Assembly: GCA_964573155.1 (NCBI GenBank)
Contig: CAZNIN010000004.1
Span: 1-36,417, forward strand
Reading direction: 5' to 3'
Source of the DNA: JAGQNK01 sp964573155
GTDB lineage: Bacteria > Patescibacteriota > Saccharimonadia > Saccharimonadales > JAGQNK01
Length of the DNA: 36,417 nucleotides
Part shown: piece by piece, positions 22,146-31,197 of the stretch
How positions within the stretch are numbered: the first letter of the stretch is position 1
Layout of the letters: every line of letters begins with the position of its first letter
Notes under the pieces: generated by a model
Seen by the model: only the letters and a program-made list of their open reading frames with translations
Databases searched by the model: none
Told to the model about the DNA's origin: nothing
Position numbers and translations under genes: made by a program

Positions 22146-24803
22146 TCTGAATTGGGTAAGGCAATTTACTGACGTATATATGTCGGTCGATGATTTGGTT
22201 AAGAAGATTGGTGCGCAGCTGGGTGCGGTCGAGGAAGTCATCGACTTGGGAGAAAAGTACAAAGGTATAGTGGTTGCTAAAGTTGTCACGTGCGAGAAGC
22301 ATCCGAATGCTGACAAGTTAAGTGTATGTACTATTGATGACGGTGGCAAAACTCAAAACGTCGAACGCGACGAAAACGGTCTCGTACAGGTTGTGTGTGG
22401 TGCACCAAATGTAAGAGCCGGATTAAAAGTCGCTTGGCTGCCGCCTGGCGCAACCGTACCAAGTACTATAGACAAAGATCCATTTGTGCTCGGTGCACGT
22501 GAGTTGCGCGGCGTCATTAGTAACGGGATGATCGCAAGTGCGCACGAACTCGCTATTGGTGATGACCATAGCGGTATCATCGAGCTAGACACCCCGGCCG
22601 AACCCGGTGCCGACTTTGCTGAAGCCTACGAGCTAAACGACGTTATCATTGATATCGAAAACAAGATGTTCACACATCGACCAGATTGCTTCGGCATTCT
22701 CGGTGTGGCGCGCGAAATTGCCGGCATTCAAAACATAGCATTTCAAAGCCCGGATTGGTACAGGGCGCCACTTGATCGCATCAAGCCCGGGTCAGATAAA
22801 ATAATGCTGGATATCCGAAATGAAGCAAAAGACTTGGTACCAAGATTTATGGCCGTTGCCCTCAGTGACGTAAAAGTCGGACCGAGCCCTTTCATCATCC
22901 AGACGTATCTGGCGCGCGTGGGTCTCAAGCCTATCAATAATATTGTAGATGTGACGAACTATCTCATGTACCTGACTGGTCAACCGACACATGCCTACGA
23001 TGCTGACAAATTGCGTAACGTGAGTGGTAGCGAAGATGTAGTGAAGCTTGAGGCGAGGATGTCTCGCAAGGGTGATAAGCTCCTGCTGATCAGCGGCAAA
23101 GCGATTGAATTGCAGGATGATTCGACTATCCTCATTACATCCGGGGACGTACCAGTCGGCGTCGGTGGCATCATGGGCGGAGCTGATACTGAAGTTGATG
23201 AAAATACTCGCAATATTGTGCTGGAATGCGCAAACTTCAACATGTACTCTGTTCGTCGTACCAGCATGAAGTATGGCCTATTTACTGACGCGGTAACGCG
23301 ATTTAATAAGGGTCAGAGTCCTCTCCAGAACGACGTTATTACAGAAGAAGCTGTCGCTACTCTGCAGTACGTGACGGGCGGTCATGTTTCAAGCGATGTT
23401 GTTGATATACGTCACAGTCTCCCGGAAATTAAAGCAGTGACCGCAGCAAACGAATTCGTGAATATGCGACTTGGCCTGCAGCTGAATACGGATGAGATGG
23501 CGAAGCTGCTAGCAAACGTCGAATTCGAAATAAATGTACGGGGTCACGAGATGATTGTCACGCCGCCGTTCTGGCGAACTGACATTGAAATTCCTGAAGA
23601 TATTGTCGAGGAGATCGGGCGTCTGTACGGCTTTGACCACCTGCCGATCCGGCTCCCCTTGCGTACCATTAAGCCTGTGGATCGAAACTCATTGCTGAAA
23701 TCGAAATCAACCATTCGAAACATACTAGCCAAAGCGGGTGCTAACGAAGTGCTGACATACAACTTTGTGCATGGAAACCTTTTGGACAAAGTTGGACAAA
23801 GCAGGGACGACGCCTATCAGCTTAGCAACGCACTGAGCCCTGATTTGCAGTACTATCGAACGAGCTTGACNNNNNNNNNNNNNNNNNNNNNNNNNNNNNN
23901 NNNNNNNNNNNNNNNNNNNNNNNNNNNNNNNNNNNNNNNNNNNNNNNNNNNNNNNNNNNNNNNNNNNNNNATCAGCTTAGCAACGCACTGAGCCCTGATT
24001 TGCAGTACTATCGAACGAGCTTGACGCCAAGTCTGCTGGAAAAGGTTCACGGTAACATCAAGGCTGGTTACGGCGAGTTCGCAATCTTTGAAATCGGCAA
24101 ATCGCATATTAAGAACCAGCAGGATCGCAGCGAACCAGAAGTGCCGATGGAATTCAGTGCGGTCAGTTTGATATTTGCTGCTGACGAAAAAGCAGCCAAA
24201 CGATACAAGGGAGCAGCCTTTTACGAAGCAAACAAATACCTGGAGGCGCTGGCGTTGGGTTGTGGTGTGAAGATTTCTCGTGAGCCTTTTACTGATGAGT
24301 TGATTCGCAACAACCCGGCACTTGCTCACGCGGCTGCCCCTTACGAGTTGTCACGAAGTGCGGTGTTGCGCGACGCGAGTGGTATTGCCTTTGGTGTCAT
24401 CGGCGAGTTCAAGCAAACAATAACTAAATCGCTCAAGCTACCGGAATATACCGCGGGTTTTGAGCTTGGGTTGCGTGCTTTGGCTTCAAGCAATTACACT
24501 TCGTATAAGCCTTTGTCTCGATTCCCGAAAAGCGTGCAAGACATTTCACTTCGAGTGGAGTCGAGTATAAGCTACCAAACAATCTGTACGTTACTTGAAG
24601 ATGAACTTTCAGGTCAGACAGATGCGCGTATGCTGATCGAGGTTGAACCACTTGATATCTACGAAAAGGGCGACGACAAACACTTTACTTTTCGGCTCAC
24701 CGCTGCTCATTACGATAAAACTCTGAAGACCGCTGAAGTCAACCAATTGTTGGATCGCTTGGCGGCCAGGGCTAAGGATGAACTTCGCGCTGAGAGGATT
24801 TAG
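22135..24803 (+). CDS. pheT: Phenylalanyl-tRNA synthetase beta subunit (interrupted by an artificial N gap)
   Basis: PheT binds tRNA-Phe and edits Tyr-tRNA-Phe. The gene starts with the family's MKVSLNWVRQF. It then shows the tRNA-binding EMAP-like domain (about 40-150: VVAKVVTCEKHPNADKLSVC, VVCGAPNVR), the B3/B4 editing domain (about 210-380: FTHRPDCFGILGVAREIAG, NNIVDVTNYLM), B5 (about 395-480) and the C-terminal FDX-ACB domain (LSRFPKSVQDISLRV). The frame breaks at an N run (23871-23970) flanked by identical 55-bp copies. Joining 23870 to 24026 gives one open frame of 837 residues, so the gene is intact in the organism. Confidence 0.95.
23816..24025. other. 100-N gap flanked by an exact 55-bp duplication in pheT
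   Basis: Positions 23816-23870 and 23971-24025 are the same 55 bases, separated by 100 N (23871-23970). As with the gap at 16493, collapsing one copy plus the N run keeps the reading frame. Confidence 0.92.
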
Positions 24804-26540
24804 ATGAAGAAAATACTACTGTTCGCTTGCGCAGCTTTGGCCGTGCTAAGCTTGGCGACGTCCATTGTTCGTGCGGATGTGAATGACTTTGTTGTCAATG
24901 ATTTTCACGGACGTTATCAGCTCTATAATGATATCAATGGCGGTCGAATGAGCGTTACCGAAACCATTAAGGTAACTTTTTCTGATCAGAATCATGGTAT
25001 TTTGCGTGCAATTCCTACGGATTACAGAGATAAATCTCTAAGATTAGCCATTCATTCTGTTAAGCGTGACGGTCGAAGCGAGCCATACTCCACGTATGGC
25101 CAGGCGAATAATGAAGTATTGCAAATTGGTGACGCTAACAAGACTATTACTGGTCAGCATACATATGAAATTACCTATGAGATGAAGAATATAATTGCAT
25201 TCTTTGATCACTACGATGAGTGGTATTGGGATATCAACGGCGATCAATGGCAGCAATCTTTCGAAAAGGTAAGCGGCGAAGTTGTTGTGCCTGACGGATG
25301 GAGCATCGAGGGTATTCCAAGTGCTTCATGCTATACCGGTAAATTGGGCAGTACGCAATCGGTGTGTAGCGTCACGAGAACGGCGACCGGATACACATTC
25401 GAGGCAACAGATAGGCTCGGGCCTAACGAGACCCTCACTGTGTCAGTACCATTTCAGAAAGGGCTATTTGCTCCACGTGATCGCATGGACTGGTTCCGCG
25501 ATAATACCTGGCAATTCGTAGGTCTGGCATTTGGAGCTGCTTTAGGTCTTATTGCACTTCGTCAATGGTATATGTGGGGCAGAGACTATAGGGGCAAAGG
25601 GGTAGTCATCCCTGAATACCAGCCGCCAAAAAACCTATCTCCTGCAGAGGTAGGTCTCCTAAATGATTACAGTGTGGACAGTAGGGATCTGACTGCGACG
25701 CTCATTGATTTGGCCGTTCGTGGATATATACGAATCCACGATAATGAAACAAAAACATTGGGGGTTTTTAAGAATCGTACATTTGCACTTGAACTGATCA
25801 ATGAAAAGACGGCTAGTTTGAAGCATCATGAAAAATCTTTACTCCAGGCAATTTTTAAGCAGATGGTTAAGGGCACTTCGCAGGATATCTCTGCAATCAA
25901 TAGAACCGAGATGTATGCGGCTGTAACAAGTATCAAGTCACGCATGAAAAACACGCTGACGAAAGAGCATGGTCTGATAGAAGAAAGCCCAGCGCGCGCT
26001 AAGTTTATTGTATGGGGTGTCGTAATCATGGCATTTATTCTTTTTGTGCCGATGGCTAGTGCGGGGTGGGGATGGGCCACTGGCACGGTTGTGGCTGGTA
26101 TCGTCGCGCTTGTGTCAGCAATATTTATGACGAGACGATCGCACGCGGGCGTAGAAGTATATGAGAAAATCAGGGGATTAAAGTTGTATATGGATACCGC
26201 CGAAAAGGATCGTCTGAGGATGATGCAAAGTGTTGATAGGCCATTTGCTGAGCCATCGCATACAGTCGAGCTGTTTGAAAAGTTGTTGCCATATGCTGTG
26301 GCATTGGGTGTTGAAAAATCTTGGGCAAGGCAATTCGAAAATATATATCATGAACCGCCTGGTTGGTACAGCGGCAACTATACGACGTTCAATACGGTGC
26401 TTTTCACGAATAGTCTTGCAAGCGGCGTCGGTGCATTTAATTCAAACTTCTCAGCTTCAACACACTCCTCTTCGTCGGGTAGTGGCGGCGGGGGGTTCTC
26501 TGGCGGAGGAGGCGGAGGAGGCGGAGGAGGCGGCTGGTAG
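24804..26540 (+). CDS. DUF2207 membrane protein with glycine-rich tail
   Basis: The 578-residue protein begins directly after pheT (no gap). It has a signal peptide (1-24, ending VRA), an extracytoplasmic DUF2207 domain (about 27-225) with the typical 'vTEtikvtF....hGi.R.ip' pattern (MSVTETIKVTFSD...GILRAIPTDY) and YEMKNIIAFFD. A membrane segment at about 235-253 follows, then a cytoplasmic middle region (VVIPEYQPPKNLSPAEVGLL, DLTATLIDLAVRGYIRI), two further membrane segments (about 402-443) and a C-terminal tail of almost pure Gly. This is the standard architecture of the family, whose function is unknown. Translation may be coupled to pheT. Confidence 0.9.
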   Translation: MKKILLFACAALAVLSLATSIVRADVNDFVVNDFHGRYQLYNDINGGRMSVTETIKVTFSDQNHGILRAIPTDYRDKSLRLAIHSVKRDGRSEPYSTYGQANNEVLQIGDANKTITGQHTYEITYEMKNIIAFFDHYDEWYWDINGDQWQQSFEKVSGEVVVPDGWSIEGIPSASCYTGKLGSTQSVCSVTRTATGYTFEATDRLGPNETLTVSVPFQKGLFAPRDRMDWFRDNTWQFVGLAFGAALGLIALRQWYMWGRDYRGKGVVIPEYQPPKNLSPAEVGLLNDYSVDSRDLTATLIDLAVRGYIRIHDNETKTLGVFKNRTFALELINEKTASLKHHEKSLLQAIFKQMVKGTSQDISAINRTEMYAAVTSIKSRMKNTLTKEHGLIEESPARAKFIVWGVVIMAFILFVPMASAGWGWATGTVVAGIVALVSAIFMTRRSHAGVEVYEKIRGLKLYMDTAEKDRLRMMQSVDRPFAEPSHTVELFEKLLPYAVALGVEKSWARQFENIYHEPPGWYSGNYTTFNTVLFTNSLASGVGAFNSNFSASTHSSSSGSGGGGFSGGGGGGGGGGGW

Positions 26541-26579
26541 TTTCCGCTTCTCTTCTGGCGTGTTAAGCTTTTTGGTGAC

Positions 26580-28355
26580 ATGAAAGACATTATTCGGATT
26601 TTGCGCTCGGCGCGTGAATTAAAACGTTACTACATATTTATTAGCATATTTACGGTATTTTTAAGTTTACTGACTCTTCTGCAGCCACTGTTGTCTGGTT
26701 GGGCGATTGACGAGATACGCATGGGTACCGACGCAGACGTTCGATACGTTGCCCTGCTCGCGGTCTTGATATTTGTACTGGATTTGTCGCAAACGGTTTT
26801 CAGCAACATTAGTGGTTACCTTGGTGACCAGATGTCGACTCGACTTAACAAGATTTTGAGCCATCGTTACTATGAGCATCTCATGCGATTGCCGCAGCGA
26901 TATTTTGACACAGAGCTATCCGGAAAAGTTATCAATCGTCTTAATCGCTCTATTGTTCAGATAACTAACTTTATGCAAATGATGAGCAATAACTTCTTGC
27001 AATTTATATTTACGACAGTATTTTCACTGGCGGTGGTGGCGTACTACAGTCCTGAAGTAGCGCTGATGTTATTTGCTCTCTACCCCATATATATCTGGAT
27101 GACATTTAGGAGTAGCGGCACATGGCAAAAGTACCAAAAGAAAAAGAATCTGCATACAGATATAGCGAGCGGTCGTTTTGCCGAGGCTATCGGACAAGTA
27201 AAAGTCGTCAAGAGTTTTATTCAGGAAAAGCGCGAACTGAAGTTCTTCGACAAGCATATGCAAGTTGTTGTCAATACGAACAAGCCACAGTCGAAATTCT
27301 GGCACACCAAAGATGTTCAGCGACGTCTGGTGTTAAATTTCATATTCTTCGGAGTATATATGTTTATTTTTGTACGAGGCGCGCAGGGGGCATTTACGCC
27401 TGGCCAGGCGGTGGCATTGATTCTGTACGCAATGCAGATTCGTATTCCTATCTTCACAATTAGTTTTTTGGTTGAGAGCACGCAGCGCGCTGTGGCCGAC
27501 AGCCGTGACTATTTCGAAATAATGAACCAAAAACCGGAAATTAACGATGAGCCCGGTGCGAAAATTCTGCGAGTAAAACAGGGCCGAATCGAGTTTGATA
27601 AAGTCGCATTTGGCTACGACAAAGACCAGCCGGTACTCAAGGATATCAGCTTGAATATCGAGTCTGATACCAAGATAGCGCTTGTTGGTGAAAGTGGAGA
27701 AGGAAAGACTACGCTAACCAATCTGCTGCTCCGACTCTATGAACCGACAAGCGGTTCTATTCGTATTGATTCACAAGATATCAATGAGGTGACACAGAAA
27801 TCACTTCGCGAGAACATTGGTGTCGTGTTTCAGGAGCCAGCACTGTTCAGCGGTACCATACGCGAAAACATTGCGTATGCGAATAGTCGGGCAACAGACG
27901 AGCAAATAGAAGCTGCTGCAAAATCTGCCAACGCCCATGAGTTTATCGAGAAGCTGGAGAAGGGCTACAGCACAGAGATTGGCGAACGAGGATTGAAACT
28001 TTCAGGCGGACAAAAGCAACGCATTGCAATTGCGAGAGCATTATTAAAAGATGCACCCATATTGGTACTTGATGAAGCCACAAGTAGCTTGGATAGTAGA
28101 TCAGAGGGCATGGTGCAAGAAGCCTTGGAGCGACTTATGAAAAATCGAACAACCATTATCATCGCCCACCGACTGAGCACCATACAGCACGTCGATCAAA
28201 TCGTTACTCTGAAGAACGGACAAATCGATGAGATTGGCTCACCGGCAAAGCTTGCAAAATCAGGCGGAATTTATGAGCAGCTACTCAAGCTACAGAGTGG
28301 TAAAAAGACCGAGTCAATCAAAAAGCAACTTCAACAGTACGATATCGCCGGATAA
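26580..28355 (+). CDS. ABC exporter, fused permease and ATPase
   Basis: The 591-residue half-transporter has an N-terminal type I exporter membrane domain (about 1-310, six segments) and a C-terminal ATPase with Walker A GESGEGKT near 370, Q-loop VFQEPALF, signature LSGGQKQR near 475, Walker B ILVLDEATS near 494 and the H-loop in IIAHRLSTI. It would work as a homodimer. Members of this group export lipids, peptides or drugs; the substrate cannot be told. It follows DUF2207 after 39 bp without a clear terminator and may share its transcript. Confidence 0.93.
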   Translation: MKDIIRILRSARELKRYYIFISIFTVFLSLLTLLQPLLSGWAIDEIRMGTDADVRYVALLAVLIFVLDLSQTVFSNISGYLGDQMSTRLNKILSHRYYEHLMRLPQRYFDTELSGKVINRLNRSIVQITNFMQMMSNNFLQFIFTTVFSLAVVAYYSPEVALMLFALYPIYIWMTFRSSGTWQKYQKKKNLHTDIASGRFAEAIGQVKVVKSFIQEKRELKFFDKHMQVVVNTNKPQSKFWHTKDVQRRLVLNFIFFGVYMFIFVRGAQGAFTPGQAVALILYAMQIRIPIFTISFLVESTQRAVADSRDYFEIMNQKPEINDEPGAKILRVKQGRIEFDKVAFGYDKDQPVLKDISLNIESDTKIALVGESGEGKTTLTNLLLRLYEPTSGSIRIDSQDINEVTQKSLRENIGVVFQEPALFSGTIRENIAYANSRATDEQIEAAAKSANAHEFIEKLEKGYSTEIGERGLKLSGGQKQRIAIARALLKDAPILVLDEATSSLDSRSEGMVQEALERLMKNRTTIIIAHRLSTIQHVDQIVTLKNGQIDEIGSPAKLAKSGGIYEQLLKLQSGKKTESIKKQLQQYDIAG

Positions 28356-28403
28356 AGATGCTGATGCTTGCCCAGGTGAGCTCATTGATATAGGCTTTCG
28401 TAT

Positions 28404-29327
28404 ATGACTAAGGCTAAGTTTGAGAATCAGTCGCACTATGCTGTACATGTAGGCGAGTCAGAAATATTTGATACGCGTTTTCCCGGCGGTCAAGTAGTTG
28501 TTCCGAATAACCAGCATGCTTACGAATTTTCTGCTGAGCAACTTGAGTTACCGATAGAGCTGGCAGAGAGACGCAGTAACTTACCGTTTCGTATTCAAAA
28601 TCAAGACTACGTGCATGGCGTAACGGTACTTCGATCGACTGGCAGAGACGGAGAAGATGCTTCTGGAGGGATAGAGTTGCTGGAGGTAATTGTACCCAGC
28701 CAAAAGGTCATAGCCGCAATGCGCTCTTATCTAGGCAGACATGATAATGGTATGCCGGTGCCAAACACCAGTTGGGCATGTGAGTTCGAGGATACGTCTA
28801 CAGCACTTGAGTTTTGGGATAGGCACTGGAAACCGTCATTTCATTTAGAAGATTTAAGGCGTGATGCTAGTAGATTCATGAGTATCCAGGATGAGGACGG
28901 TGGTCGTGAAACTTCGATATCCAGTTATGAGCTCGGATTGCTCAGGCCTTGGTTTCAGCAGCGGACAATTGACGCTATCATTGGCGAAGATTTCGCAAGT
29001 GATGGGGCTCATCCTGTTCGGCTGCGAGACCGTGACGTTGTTGCGGAAGAATATACCCCAGGGAATGTATATAAAATTCCGGAAACCGAGTGGCACAGCG
29101 CTAAAGTCAAGGGGTACCGCACAGCGACATGTCTTGCTGCTCTTCGTCAGAATACCAGTTTTGGTATACTTGGTCCTCCTCGCGAAGAAACTGTCGTCCA
29201 GTGGGATGATGGACGGCTGACTACTTTTCGAACGGATCAAGCGCCTGATTTGTTGCCATCGCCCCTCACTGTAGATGACATACGTATCAGGCAAAAGGAA
29301 GACGCCAAAGCCGGTCTTGCTTCATAA
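28404..29327 (+). CDS. Hypothetical protein, 307 residues
   Basis: I do not recognise this protein. It has no signal peptide, membrane segment or cofactor motif. The N-terminal 50 residues (KFENQSHYAVHVGESEIFDTRF) suggest beta strands. A middle region has WDRHWKPSFHLEDLRRDASRF, and the C terminus ends in a charged helix (IRIRQKEDAKAGLAS). Acidic and Arg residues are frequent and Cys is rare. Codon and base use look like the neighbours. The promoter is weak: TATAGG at 28389-28394, 9 nt before the ATG. It stands between the ABC exporter and the NUDIX gene, which gives no clear hint. Confidence 0.7.
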   Translation: MTKAKFENQSHYAVHVGESEIFDTRFPGGQVVVPNNQHAYEFSAEQLELPIELAERRSNLPFRIQNQDYVHGVTVLRSTGRDGEDASGGIELLEVIVPSQKVIAAMRSYLGRHDNGMPVPNTSWACEFEDTSTALEFWDRHWKPSFHLEDLRRDASRFMSIQDEDGGRETSISSYELGLLRPWFQQRTIDAIIGEDFASDGAHPVRLRDRDVVAEEYTPGNVYKIPETEWHSAKVKGYRTATCLAALRQNTSFGILGPPREETVVQWDDGRLTTFRTDQAPDLLPSPLTVDDIRIRQKEDAKAGLAS

Positions 29328-29354
29328 TTTCGGGCAAAATAACGAGTAAACCTA

Positions 29355-29360
29355 TATACT
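29355..29360 (+). promoter_or_regulatory. -10 box of NUDIX gene (leaderless)
   Basis: TATACT ends 6 nt before the ATG at 29367. Confidence 0.45.
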
Positions 29361-29366
29361 GTAGAC

Positions 29367-29822
29367 ATGAACAGGAAGTCAGCTCGAGTAATTGTCATCA
29401 AGGACAATAAGTTACTCGTCATGTTTCGAAATAAATTCGGAACAAAATACGTGACTTTGCCAGGCGGCAAAATTGACATCGGTGAGTCGCCTGACCAGGC
29501 GGCGCTTCGTGAAGTCAGAGAAGAGGCCTCTATGAATGTTGCTAACCCTCGTCTCGTCTATATTGATCATGCAGATTTTTATGGTGATCAACTAATTTTT
29601 CTGTGTGATTATGTTTCCGGTGAGCCAAAATTAGCTCCTGGGACCCACGAAGAAGCAATCAACAAACTTGGCCAGAACCTATACGAGCCCGGTTGGTTAG
29701 ATTTGAGTGAACTGCCAAAAGTACCGTTTTTGTCTGCTGAGCTGCAACAGGCGATAATCCACGCCACTACGAATGGTTGGCCGGATCAGGTTCAGGAATT
29801 CACTAGCAAACGCAACGTCTAG
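29367..29822 (+). CDS. NUDIX hydrolase
   Basis: This 151-residue enzyme hydrolyses a nucleoside diphosphate linked to another moiety. The Nudix box runs from Gly34 to Met56: GKIDIGE, seven residues, then REVREEAS, so the metal-binding Glu residues of REUxEE are intact. The Gly normally following 'EEx' is Ser55. The strand before it, YVTLPGG, is typical. Substrate is unknown; house-cleaning of oxidised nucleotides is one option. It precedes the FKBP gene, which has its own TATAAT and Shine-Dalgarno. Confidence 0.92.
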   Translation: MNRKSARVIVIKDNKLLVMFRNKFGTKYVTLPGGKIDIGESPDQAALREVREEASMNVANPRLVYIDHADFYGDQLIFLCDYVSGEPKLAPGTHEEAINKLGQNLYEPGWLDLSELPKVPFLSAELQQAIIHATTNGWPDQVQEFTSKRNV

Positions 29823-29826
29823 CAGG

Positions 29827-29854
29827 TATAATATCCAGTCGAATATAAGGAGGG
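29827..29854 (+). promoter_or_regulatory. FKBP gene promoter and strong Shine-Dalgarno
   Basis: TATAAT at 29827-29832, just after the NUDIX stop, and AAGGAGGG at 29847-29854, 3 nt before the ATG at 29858. This is a leadered gene, in contrast to the NUDIX gene. Confidence 0.55.
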
Positions 29855-29857
29855 TAG

Positions 29858-30448
29858 ATGGCAAAGCCACATCAGAGAGTATTTGCCCTAGTGCTTGCGG
29901 CACTGTTTTTCGCTACCTCAGTAGCGGCGGGCGCAGCAGTTATTTGGCAAATTAGTCAGGACAATAGTAACCAGCAAGAACTTGCGAACCAAAATCCACA
30001 AAATGATCAGTTAGACGCTTTTGAGGAATCAATGAAAGGTTGCAATATCAGTGAGCCGGTGACGGCATCCAAGGATAATGCTCCTGAAGTTTACAAACCT
30101 AAGGATGATGTAAATGAGCTGCAAAAAACCGATCTAAAAATAGGTACCGGTAAAGAAGCCAAAGCTGGTGATTGTCTGGTTGTGAAGTACCACGGTACGC
30201 TTGCAGCAAATGGCAAAAAATTCGACGGTAATTTTGAAGAAGAAACTGCACTACAGTTTGCGCTTGGCCAAGGTATGGTGATTCCTGGTTGGGATCAAGG
30301 CATGATTGGTGTAAAAGAGGGTGGTGTTCGTCGCCTCGTAATACCCGCAAATCTCGGTTACGGCGAGTCTGGTAGTGGTGCGGCGATCCCACCTAACTCA
30401 GATCTTGTTTTTGTAGTTAAGTTGCTAGAAATCAAAGATAAGGACTAG
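29858..30448 (+). CDS. Membrane-anchored FKBP-type peptidyl-prolyl isomerase
   Basis: The 196-residue protein has an N-terminal signal anchor (about 8-33), a low-complexity Gln/Asn linker and an FKBP domain (about 92-195) with DCLVVKYHGTLAANGKKFD, FALGQGMVIPGWDQGMIGVKEGG, RRLVIPANLGYG and the final IPPNSDLVFVVKLLEI. The active-site aromatic and Asp residues are present. It therefore probably folds proteins outside the cytoplasm. A second, soluble FKBP follows after 4 bp, so the pair is an operon. Confidence 0.93.
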   Translation: MAKPHQRVFALVLAALFFATSVAAGAAVIWQISQDNSNQQELANQNPQNDQLDAFEESMKGCNISEPVTASKDNAPEVYKPKDDVNELQKTDLKIGTGKEAKAGDCLVVKYHGTLAANGKKFDGNFEEETALQFALGQGMVIPGWDQGMIGVKEGGVRRLVIPANLGYGESGSGAAIPPNSDLVFVVKLLEIKDKD

Positions 30449-30452
30449 TTGG

Positions 30453-30827
30453 ATGCTTCAAGGAACACAACTGACAGATTTTGAGCCCCGTGAAAAAGTG
30501 GACTCCCTCGATATAATAGACGTCTCATCCGGAACAGGTGATGAGGTAAAGGCGGGTGCCACGGTTACGGCACATTACACGGGTGCGCTAGTAAAGAACG
30601 GTATAATTTTCCAGAGCTCGCATGATTTTGGTGGTCCGATTGAATTTCCGCTTAATGGTGTGATCCCCGGCTGGACAGAAGGCGTTCCAGGTATGAAGGT
30701 TGGCGGCAAACGCCGACTCATTATTCCAGCAGAAATGGCATACGGTGCAAGCTCGCCATCGCCAGATATACCTCCCCATTCCGATCTTGTATTTGATATA
30801 GAGTTGACCGCCGTAAAGAATCCTTAA
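30453..30827 (+). CDS. FKBP-type peptidyl-prolyl isomerase, soluble
   Basis: This 124-residue protein is a single FKBP domain without signal peptide or anchor. Motifs are ATVTAHYTGALVKNG, FPLNGVIPGWTEGVPGMKVGG, KRRLIIPAEMAYG and IPPHSDLVFDIELTAV. The position after 'NGIIFQSS' has Ser where most members have the Asp of 'FDSS', which may lower FK506 affinity or activity. It probably acts in the cytoplasm, giving the operon one FKBP on each side of the membrane. Confidence 0.92.
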   Translation: MLQGTQLTDFEPREKVDSLDIIDVSSGTGDEVKAGATVTAHYTGALVKNGIIFQSSHDFGGPIEFPLNGVIPGWTEGVPGMKVGGKRRLIIPAEMAYGASSPSPDIPPHSDLVFDIELTAVKNP

Positions 30828-30846
30828 AAACCGCAAAAAACACAAC

Positions 30847-30886
30847 ATATAGCGTACTTGACGCTACCATTAGCGCTATATATAAT
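30847..30886 (+). promoter_or_regulatory. Glutaredoxin-trxB promoter with clustered TAGCG half-sites
   Basis: TTGACG (30858-30863) and TATAAT (30881-30886) are exactly 17 nt apart. Around them TAGCGT-ACTTG-ACGCTA (30850-30866) is a perfect inverted repeat enclosing the -35, TAGCGCTA (30871-30878) is a palindrome, and ATATAGCG (30847-30854) mirrors CGCTATAT (30874-30881). A regulator binding here would block polymerase. Confidence 0.65.
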
Positions 30887-30925
30887 GATATAAAGCTGAA
30901 TATAAAAATAAGAAAGGTTTTTCTC

Positions 30926-31174
30926 ATGGCAAAAAACATCACCATCTTCACTACTAACACGTGTGCGTACTGCGTTATGGTCAAAAAGTGGCTGACTGCT
31001 AAGGGCCTTAGCTATGATGAGGTAAATCTCGATCAGAACCCTGAACGTCAAAAAGAAGCATTTGAGGCCAGTGGGCAGATGGCTGTGCCGGTTACTATAG
31101 TTACCAAAGAAGATGACAGCAGAGAGGTTGTTGTTGGATACAACCTAGCAAAGTTGGCGCCGGCCGTTGCATAA
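30926..31174 (+). CDS. Glutaredoxin-like protein
   Basis: The 82-residue thioredoxin-fold protein has the dithiol site CAYC (Cys13 and Cys16), the cis-Pro segment AVPVTIV and a short C-terminal helix. It is about the length of NrdH/GrxC proteins. The upstream Shine-Dalgarno is AAGAAAGG. Thioredoxin reductase follows after 23 bp in the same operon, so like NrdH it may be reduced by TrxB rather than glutathione. No canonical thioredoxin gene is nearby. Confidence 0.92.
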   Translation: MAKNITIFTTNTCAYCVMVKKWLTAKGLSYDEVNLDQNPERQKEAFEASGQMAVPVTIVTKEDDSREVVVGYNLAKLAPAVA

Positions 31175-31197
31175 AATAATATCTTTAAGGAAAAAAT

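Noticed and set aside
23871..23970. pheT pseudogene or split pheT
   Set aside because: Same artefact: collapsing the 55-bp overlap gives an intact 837-residue PheT.
26378..26590. Minus-strand frame encoding a proline-rich peptide
   Set aside because: It is the antisense image of the glycine-rich DUF2207 tail.
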